Of a DNA stretch of 15,246 nucleotides, positions 7,047 through 12,487 are shown piece after piece. The position numbers and the translations under genes were made by a program. Positions within the stretch are counted from its first letter, which is position 1. Each line of letters starts with the position of its first letter. The stretch comes from DATLMR01 sp035537555 (lineage in GTDB: Bacteria; Acidobacteriota; Blastocatellia; UBA7656), in the NCBI GenBank assembly GCA_035537555.1, contig DATLMR010000024.1, positions 1 through 15,246 of the forward strand, given 5' to 3'. The notes beneath the pieces were generated by a model, which was not told where the DNA came from, did not search any database, and was given only the letters and a program-made list of their open reading frames with translations.

Positions 7047-7418
7047 TTACCGGCGCGCCATCACTTCCGCCGTGGCGGAAAGCTTCGCGACCGCGACCTC
7101 TTCGGTCTCTTCGATCCGGACGTGGACCAGCAGGCCGAGCATCTCGAAAAGCTCGCGATTGGTCGCCGAAAGATTCGACAGCACGAGGCTGCCGCTCGAT
7201 TCGTTGACCGTTTCGATGATGCCGAGCAGGATAGAAATGCCGATGCTGTTGATCAATTCCGTCTCCTCGAAATTGATCACGATGCCGCGAATGCCGCTCG
7301 CCAGCAGCTCGCCGCAGCGGCCTTCAAGTCCTTCGCCACGCAATTGATTCAGGTATGGACCGGGATAGATGATCGCCACGCCGTTTTCGATCCTGGTCCT
7401 AACGTCGAGAGTGCTCAT
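7047..7418 (-). CDS. STAS-domain anti-sigma-factor-antagonist-like protein
   Basis: A 123-residue single STAS domain, the fold of SpoIIAA and RsbV, which bind and relieve HATPase-type anti-sigma kinases until phosphorylated on a serine. Seen: GVAIIYPGPYLNQ at 13-25, GIRGIVINFEETELINSIGISIL at 42-64, and SGSLVLSNLS plus FEMLGL in the second half. The phospho-acceptor loop normally reads D-S-[S/T]-G. Here it is N57-S58-I59-G60, so the serine is kept while the preceding acid is Asn. Its natural partner is the RsbW-like domain encoded 191 bases upstream. GGGAG lies seven bases before ATG 7418. No sigma factor is encoded nearby, so its output may be a protein such as the cyclase or phosphodiesterase of the same cluster, as known for the HsbA-HsbD pair in Pseudomonas. 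That output is inference. Confidence 0.9.
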   Translation of the reverse strand: MSTLDVRTRIENGVAIIYPGPYLNQLRGEGLEGRCGELLASGIRGIVINFEETELINSIGISILLGIIETVNESSGSLVLSNLSATNRELFEMLGLLVHVRIEETEEVAVAKLSATAEVMARR

Positions 7419-7609
7419 GGAATGTCTCCCCGTGCTCGCTCTCTCCCGCCGAAAGACGAGTTATTGGGCAGTGGGGGACTGCCGGGCTCTCACCATCCCG
7501 CGACATGCTTCCAGCCGCGGTCAACTCTTCCGCTCGAATTTGCTGCTTGAAATCCGGTACAGCGCGCGACACGCTCAGCACAGGGGCGGAGCGTCTGCTC
7601 CCGTCGCGG
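7419..7609 (-). other. 191-bp gap between the ATPase-kinase and STAS genes
   Basis: No convincing gene or promoter is visible. A 6-bp hairpin GGCAGT-GGGGG-ACTGCC lies at 7467-7483 without a following T-run on either strand. A TTGACC occurs on the minus strand but lacks a matching -10. It may be a spacer with mRNA structure separating expression levels inside one operon. Confidence 0.4.
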
Positions 7610-10054
7610 TCATTCCTTCTCGGCCCGTTTAAGGAATTTGGTCATCACGAGAGTGGCCCCGTCATCGGTGCGCTCGAATCGGACCTCGTCCATCAGCGCG
7701 CGGATGATCTGCAGGCCGCGACCGCGCGAGCCTTTTAGTGAAGCGACCGGAGCCGCGGCCTCGGTCCCGGCCTTTTCGCCCGACCAGTCGAAGGTCTTCC
7801 CCTTGTTCGAGACGGTCACCGTCAGCCGGTCGTCGTCTATGGTGAAACGCTGGTAAATCTTGCGGTCCGGGCTGTCGCTGTGCTCGGCGGCGTTGATGCA
7901 GGCCTCGATCAGGGCGGTCTTGATCTGATTTATCGCTTCGAGATCGAAGTCGGCCGCCCTCGCTATCTGCTCGACCGTCCGCGCGGCGATCAGTTCCGCG
8001 TCGTCTTCGATCGGAATGACCAGCTCGAATTCGCTCGCGGGGCGGCGCTCGGTTTCGACCATCGCCAGCTTTATTACGGCATCATACAGGAGGTCGAGCT
8101 GAACATACGTCGAATTAAAAGCGCGCACGCTCGCGAGCCGCTCGTGCGCGACAGGCGAAAAGCCTTCCTTGCTTACGTACCAGCGGATTGCGCGAGGCGT
8201 CTGGCCGCTCTTATCGCGGATGCCGCGCGCGGCCGATTCCAGCCTCTGATCTATCCTCGTGAGCGCGTCCAGGTCGAGGGGTTCTTTAGAATTGACGAGG
8301 GCGATGAGCCAGAGGACCTCGTTTGCCTCGCTGTAGACGCCGCCTTCAAAGCCGCTCGCCTCGAAGAGGCGCCAGCTAATGCCCGCTTGATCGCTCGACC
8401 CCAGATCGTTGACGAAGACGATCTGCGGCAACCGGACTCGCTCCTGCTCTTCATCTATCGACCTGCGAACCTGGACGCGGCTCATGCCTCGGTAGCGCCC
8501 GCCGAACGCGCTCGTATCGAACAGAGTGGCGGGCACGCTCTGAAAATCGAATCGCGACAGCAGCTCGACGAGCTGGGATTCCACGGCGCGATTGTAGCGC
8601 GACATCATCAGGCGATAAGAGTGCTTGAGCTTTTCGCGAAGGAGCTCTTCGCCCGCCAGGGGCTTGCGCGCCCCCGCGATCTCGCTCCGGTACTTCGCCC
8701 GGACGTAATCGGCCAGGACAGGGTCGCTCGAGGCCCTGACGAAGCCGTAGCTGATATCGACGAGCTCGCGCACGTGCAGGCGCATCAGCAGGCGCTCGGC
8801 ATCCGACGCGTACCCGCCCATGCGCTCGATCACGGCTTCGATGGGAACGGCGTCGTTTGCTTCGACCACGAGGCCCAGGGCTTCGAGGACCGCGCGGCGC
8901 GCGCGCGATTGCGGGGCCACGTCGCGCAGCAGGGCGCTCAGGTAATGGCAGATTCGCCCGCTCAGCACTTCTTCCGTGTAGACTCTCTCGAACTCCATGA
9001 ACGTCTTCAGGCCCGAGCCCCGGGCCGCGGCCGCGTCCATCAGGGCCTGGATGTAGAAGAGATCGCGGTTGAGCTGCTGGATCATCAGCTCCGTGGTCGA
9101 ATCGCTCATCCGGATGGCGAGGCTCGAAGCCTTCGCGCGTATCATCTTTTCGAGGGGCTCTTCGGGCATCGGCTCCACGCGGATAAGCTCGAGATTATTG
9201 AACAGCTCTTCGTCGGGCGGGATCAGCTCGACCATCAGCCTTCTGAGGCCGCAGAGCGCGTAGACCGGCCCCCCGGGCGAGCGCGTGATGCCGCCCCTGC
9301 CAAAGCTCTCGTGCGTGGCCAGGGCTCTTAAGAACTCGGAGCGCAGGTCGATGCTCGAAGCGGCGAAGGCCCCGGCCCTCTCCGGCCTGCGGGGCGCGCC
9401 CGGGTGCCGGACCGGCTCAAGCTCTTCGCCGCCCCTCTTGATCGACCCCGCATCGGCGAGCAGGTGAAAATTGTCGATGATGACGAACGGCGCGAGCCCC
9501 GTGCGCGAGGCGGCGACCACGGGCGCCGAGAGCGCGCGGCGGACGAGTGACGACAGGTCTCTCGAATCGAGCGCCAGGCCGAAGGAATCGATCATCGCCC
9601 TTATCCAGAGATAGTCTTCGGGCGCGGCGGCGCGGGCGATCGACGCGAGGGTGTCGTCGGCGGTCGCGATCAGCCGGGCGTCGTTCTGCCTGAAGGCGAT
9701 GAATTGCGCGAGGAACTGGGAGAGGTAGTCGCGGGCGAACCTCTCGGGGTCGAGACATGAAGCCCTGAAACCGTAGTAGAACGGCAGGGTCTGAGCGCCC
9801 TCACCGAACAGCCTGTCGTAGACCTTCCGAAGAAGCTCGCTCTTTCCTACGCGCGGGCCTCCGAGCACGAGAAGGTTCGACGCGTGGCGCGGGCGCGGCT
9901 GCTCCGTGAGCATCTCCGTCTCGTAGCCGCCGGAAGCGAAGGGAGCGGACGCAGGCCGCGCAAGCGAATAGAGCCGGGCCAGCTCGGCGGCCCGGTCGAA
10001 GAATTCAATATCCGGGAGCCGACTCAGAACCTGTCTCGAATCGGAATTATTCAT
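7610..10054 (-). CDS. P-loop ATPase fused to C-terminal RsbW/SpoIIAB-like (HATPase) kinase domain
   Basis: An 814-residue multidomain signalling protein. Seen: residues 16-200 form an AAA/STAND-like NTPase with Walker A GGPRVGKS (65-72) and Walker B FVIIDNF (190-196). The flanking sequence (FFDRAAELARLYSLA) resembles archaeal-type AAA ATPases of the PF01637 style. Residues about 380-460 look like a winged-helix segment. Residues about 490-660 are an alpha/beta region without a clear signature. The C-terminus (about 675-810) is a GHKL/HATPase domain close to anti-sigma serine kinases: N-box EACINAAEHS (717-726), G1-like SNKGKTFD (749-756) and G2 GSRGRGLQII (775-784). Inference: ATP-dependent sensing in the N-terminal part switches a serine kinase acting on the neighbouring STAS protein. 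The start ATG 10054 lies 22 bases after the cyclase gene, with only a weak ribosome site. No membrane segment is seen. Confidence 0.88.
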   Translation of the reverse strand: MNNSDSRQVLSRLPDIEFFDRAAELARLYSLARPASAPFASGGYETEMLTEQPRPRHASNLLVLGGPRVGKSELLRKVYDRLFGEGAQTLPFYYGFRASCLDPERFARDYLSQFLAQFIAFRQNDARLIATADDTLASIARAAAPEDYLWIRAMIDSFGLALDSRDLSSLVRRALSAPVVAASRTGLAPFVIIDNFHLLADAGSIKRGGEELEPVRHPGAPRRPERAGAFAASSIDLRSEFLRALATHESFGRGGITRSPGGPVYALCGLRRLMVELIPPDEELFNNLELIRVEPMPEEPLEKMIRAKASSLAIRMSDSTTELMIQQLNRDLFYIQALMDAAAARGSGLKTFMEFERVYTEEVLSGRICHYLSALLRDVAPQSRARRAVLEALGLVVEANDAVPIEAVIERMGGYASDAERLLMRLHVRELVDISYGFVRASSDPVLADYVRAKYRSEIAGARKPLAGEELLREKLKHSYRLMMSRYNRAVESQLVELLSRFDFQSVPATLFDTSAFGGRYRGMSRVQVRRSIDEEQERVRLPQIVFVNDLGSSDQAGISWRLFEASGFEGGVYSEANEVLWLIALVNSKEPLDLDALTRIDQRLESAARGIRDKSGQTPRAIRWYVSKEGFSPVAHERLASVRAFNSTYVQLDLLYDAVIKLAMVETERRPASEFELVIPIEDDAELIAARTVEQIARAADFDLEAINQIKTALIEACINAAEHSDSPDRKIYQRFTIDDDRLTVTVSNKGKTFDWSGEKAGTEAAAPVASLKGSRGRGLQIIRALMDEVRFERTDDGATLVMTKFLKRAEKE

Positions 10055-10076
10055 TCGGGATTAACCTGCCGGGGGT

Positions 10077-11831
10077 CTACCCGGCCTCCGCGTCTTCGGC
10101 GTAAATCGCGACGCAATTGCGCCCGCGCGTCTTCGCTTTGTAAAGGGCGCGGTCGGCGGTCTCGATGATCGAAAGGGGGCTTTGTCGGGAGGGGCTGAAA
10201 GAAGAGACGCCGATGCTGATCGTCACCCTGCCCAGCGACTCGTTCATTTCTGATTGAAACTCGGTCTGACTAACCGACTTTCGCAAGCGCTCGGCTATGC
10301 GTCCGGCGGCGGCCAGCTTCGTCTCGGGCAGGACGATGCAAAACTCGTCACCCGCGAACCTTGCGGTCATGTCTATGGTGCGCACGGACCTTCGGAGCAG
10401 TTGCGAGGTCTTCACCAGCACGCCGTCGGCCTCGGTGTGACCGTAAATATCGTTGTAGCTCTTGAACCTGTCCACGTCGATTATCATGAACGAAAGAGGG
10501 GTGCCGTGACGCTTCGAGCGCTCCACCTCTTCGAAGAGTCGCTCTTCGAAATAGCGCCTGTTGGGCAACCCCGTGAGGGGATCGGTAAGGGACATCCTTT
10601 GAAACTGTTCGGCCTTGCGATGCCATTCGGTCCGCTCGATTATGAGGGCGAGCTGCGGAGCCATCAATTCCAGGAAGTCGAGGTCCTCTTTTTCATAGGG
10701 GGTGCCGTCCATTTTGTCCGCGAGGTTGAGGACTCCGACCTTTCGCTGCCCGAGTATGAGCGGGTAGCTTATGAAAGAACTGGTCCTGTACTTCCCCGGC
10801 CTGCCGGGCGGCACGCGCGAGTCGGAGTCCACGTCGCGCACGATCATGGGCGACGCGCCGTCGAGGACCAGTCCGGCTATCCCCTCGCCCAGCCTGACTC
10901 GAAGCGGGCTGGCGATCTCCGGGAGCGCCGCTTCCACCGCAAGCTCGCTCGACCTCTCGTTGAAGATCATGAGCGAAACGCGCTCGGACCTCGTCATATC
11001 CCGCACCTTCGAGAGCAGTAAAGTATAGAGCCTCGGCGAATCGAGGAGAGGCGCGATGCTACGCAAAAAGTCTTTCATCCTGGTAATCGACTTCTTCTGG
11101 ATTTCGACTTGATCGGCGAGACGTATTATCTCCAGGTGCGCGTCGAGCAGCTCCTGAGACGCTTCGGCCTCTTCGGGCCGCGCGGTGCCCGCCTTGACTT
11201 CGGGCCGCGTCGAACCGCTCTGAAAATGGTACTCGGCGGTCGAAGCGACAAGGTGCGTGCTGTCGCGCAGCTCCCTCGAATTGACGAACCTGACGCTCTT
11301 GAGGCACTCACCGCTTTCGACCGAGCTCAGATACCGAAAACGCTGAAGGAACTCATTGTAGTCGGCCGACGAAGTGAAGGCCCGGCCGCCCAGTATCACG
11401 AGTTTCCTCTTCTCTATGGAGAGCGGGATGGCGAAGCAGCTGAGCCCGGCGTGGCAGCGATACTCTACCGGGTGGCCCGCGTTCAAGGCCCGGTTGTAAG
11501 CGCCGGAGCAATCCTCTTCGCACAGGCGCGCCAGCTCGGGCGATTCGCGCATCGCCCGGCAAATGCTGTTGTCGTTTTCGACGCGCCCGACCATCAGCGA
11601 GTCCCGCCCGAAAGTTACGAGCGCGATCCCGTTGCCTTCGGCGAGCGAGCGCTGAAGACGGAGCCACTGAGCTAACGAGTTCTGAGGCCCGGACTCGTCC
11701 TTCGTAGATTTAACCTTCCTGGTGGTTTCGTTGCTCAAATACAATAAGACCCTCGAGGGCCTCTCTCCTTCATAGATGAGTGACCGGGTTGAAGAGCGCC
11801 TGAGAACTTCGCGGATACACGCTGGCGACAA
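10077..11831 (-). CDS. PocR-GAF-GGDEF diguanylate cyclase
   Basis: A 584-residue predicted cyclic di-GMP synthase. Seen: a PocR-type sensory domain (about 52-205) with clustered cysteines Cys91, Cys104, Cys108, Cys126 and Cys132 in the pattern SICRAM...LCEEDC...YRCHAGL. A short helix follows (about 228-255), then a GAF domain (about 265-400; VRLGEGIAGLVLDG, ISYPLILGQRKVGVLNLADK), then GGDEF (about 410-578) with DPLTGLPNRRYFEE, DVDRFKSYND and active-loop AGDEF (493-497). An RxxD inhibitory site (RTID, 484-487) lies five residues before that loop, so product inhibition is expected. No membrane segment. The start is uncertain: 11831 is a TTG with poor ribosome site, while a TTG at 11744 (codon 30) has GAGGG five bases upstream and would lose no domain. 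It is first of the four-gene cluster, 22 bases before the ATPase-kinase gene. Confidence 0.93.
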   Translation of the reverse strand: MSPACIREVLRRSSTRSLIYEGERPSRVLLYLSNETTRKVKSTKDESGPQNSLAQWLRLQRSLAEGNGIALVTFGRDSLMVGRVENDNSICRAMRESPELARLCEEDCSGAYNRALNAGHPVEYRCHAGLSCFAIPLSIEKRKLVILGGRAFTSSADYNEFLQRFRYLSSVESGECLKSVRFVNSRELRDSTHLVASTAEYHFQSGSTRPEVKAGTARPEEAEASQELLDAHLEIIRLADQVEIQKKSITRMKDFLRSIAPLLDSPRLYTLLLSKVRDMTRSERVSLMIFNERSSELAVEAALPEIASPLRVRLGEGIAGLVLDGASPMIVRDVDSDSRVPPGRPGKYRTSSFISYPLILGQRKVGVLNLADKMDGTPYEKEDLDFLELMAPQLALIIERTEWHRKAEQFQRMSLTDPLTGLPNRRYFEERLFEEVERSKRHGTPLSFMIIDVDRFKSYNDIYGHTEADGVLVKTSQLLRRSVRTIDMTARFAGDEFCIVLPETKLAAAGRIAERLRKSVSQTEFQSEMNESLGRVTISIGVSSFSPSRQSPLSIIETADRALYKAKTRGRNCVAIYAEDAEAG

Positions 11832-11842
11832 CCCTGAACAGG
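11832..11842. promoter_or_regulatory. Operator-like dyad CCTG-AA-CAGG at the cyclase gene start
   Basis: CCCTGAACAGG here is the exact inverse of CCTGTTCAGGG at 12028-12038, 185 bases away. Each contains the symmetric core CCTG-NN-CAGG. Its position directly against the annotated start and just downstream of a -10 candidate suits a repressor site, perhaps with looping to the distal copy. No binding protein is known. Confidence 0.35.
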
Positions 11843-11855
11843 CAATGAAATCGTT

Positions 11856-11861
11856 ATTCTA
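11856..11861 (-). promoter_or_regulatory. Candidate -10 element for the cyclase operon
   Basis: TAGAAT read on the minus strand (11861-11856) matches the -10 consensus at five of six bases but has no good -35. A start near 11849 would give a leader of about 105 bases to the TTG at 11744. An alternative is TTGAAA, 17 bases, TACTTT with an extended TGC, in the minus-strand stretch around 11985-12013. Confidence 0.3.
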
Positions 11862-12021
11862 AAATGAGGGCGCGCCTGTTACGGAAGGCTGAGACCGAGC
11901 GAATATGCCTCAAAGTGACGTCCAGACGAATCAAAGGGCTCAATTCTTCCTCGCGGTCGTCATCAGTACAGGTCGCCGTTGGGAAAGTAGCACAGACTCA
12001 AACAGTTTTCAACCGAAACTT

Positions 12022-12037
12022 CAGGTACCTGTTCAGG
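12022..12037. promoter_or_regulatory. Three alternating half-sites CAGG-TA-CCTG-TT-CAGG
   Basis: CAGGTACCTG (12022-12031) is a perfect 10-base palindrome, and the next CAGG makes a second overlapping dyad CCTGTTCAGG (12028-12037). Evenly spaced half-sites with two-base spacers look like cooperative operator DNA. Together with the copy at 11832-11842 it brackets the cyclase promoter region. Confidence 0.4.
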
Positions 12038-12140
12038 GGTCATGGGCCGGAAACCGGGGTGGCGGAAAAGCCTCTATTCGGTCCCCGGTTTCCGGTTTTC
12101 GGGGCCGCGACGGCTCTGAAAACCGGCCCATTTACACCCC
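12036..12140. repeat. 105-nt branched palindrome able to fold as a three-way junction
   Basis: Seen: outer arms GGGGT + ATGGGCCGG (12036-12040, 12042-12050) pair with CCGGCCCAT + ACCCC (12123-12131, 12136-12140). Inside are a 13-bp perfect inverted repeat, 12047-12059 with 12083-12095, and a 9-bp one, 12092-12100 with 12118-12126, which caps a small GCCG-CGA-CGGC hairpin. The three share CCGG blocks, so alternative pairings compete. It could be a structured RNA leader, a cruciform-forming DNA site or a REP/MITE-like element. The sequence alone cannot decide. Confidence 0.6.
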
Positions 12141-12317
12141 TCGGAAGCGCGGGAGCACGGGCCGAAGGCGGGACGGATATGGGGTGCGAAACGGTCCGGT
12201 TCGAGATTCGGAGCGGCTCGGCGGCGGCGAACCTCGCGCGGCCGAAGTGGAGGAGGAACTCGTGCGTTTCCACAGTTTGTCTTTTGTGCCGTCGCTCGCG
12301 TCTTTCGGCGCAGAGTC

Positions 12318-12344
12318 TTGACAAAGGGCATGCCGTGGTATAGC
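12318..12344 (+). promoter_or_regulatory. Extended -10 promoter of the kinase operon
   Basis: TTGACA (12318-12323), 15-base spacer, TATAGC (12339-12344) preceded by TGG, so an extended -10. The short spacer is compensated by the TGn element. Predicted start near 12351, leader about 135 bases. The core GTGGTATAG followed by GCGC closely resembles the HxlR promoter at 5134-5149. Confidence 0.55.
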
Positions 12345-12487
12345 TTTGCGCGTGCGACTCGATTTCTTATGTGATGCATTTCTGAGGCGATGGTAGACAG
12401 AGCGAAGCGTAGATTTGCACGGATCTTGAGCCCGCGCCCAGCCTCTTTGAATCACGAGAATAGATTTTGCGGGTCCGGTCTGGTCGA

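Larger units (their letters stand above)
11832..12487. other. 656-bp divergent intergenic region with dense dyad symmetry
   Basis: No real gene is supported here: the open frames translate to low-complexity, Arg/Gly-rich sequence that changes character across the inverted repeats. The left third holds a possible minus-strand promoter for the cyclase operon and CAGG/CCTG half-sites. The middle (12036-12140) holds a branched palindrome. The stretch 12141-12300 is GC-rich with nothing recognised. The right part holds the kinase-operon promoter and a leader of about 135 bases. Confidence 0.6.

Noticed and set aside
7880..9331. 483-codon frame antisense to the ATPase-kinase gene
   Set aside because: Shadow of the real gene, with biased composition and no recognisable domain.
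10254..11021. 255-codon plus-strand frame inside the cyclase gene
   Set aside because: Antisense to conserved GGDEF and GAF coding sequence, with no motifs.
12201..12222. tRNA T-arm-like GGTTCGAGATTC
   Set aside because: Only a 4-bp stem is possible, and no acceptor, D or anticodon arm of suitable spacing is present.
11864..12343. Open frames in the 11.9-12.4 kb region (159 and 138 codons on +, 94-123 codons on -)
   Set aside because: They overlap one another in several frames, cross the inverted repeats, are Arg/Gly/Ser-rich without any domain, and have no ribosome-binding site.
12352..12487. Possible c-di-GMP riboswitch in the kinase leader
   Set aside because: No GEMM-type conserved core is visible on either strand of the divergent region.
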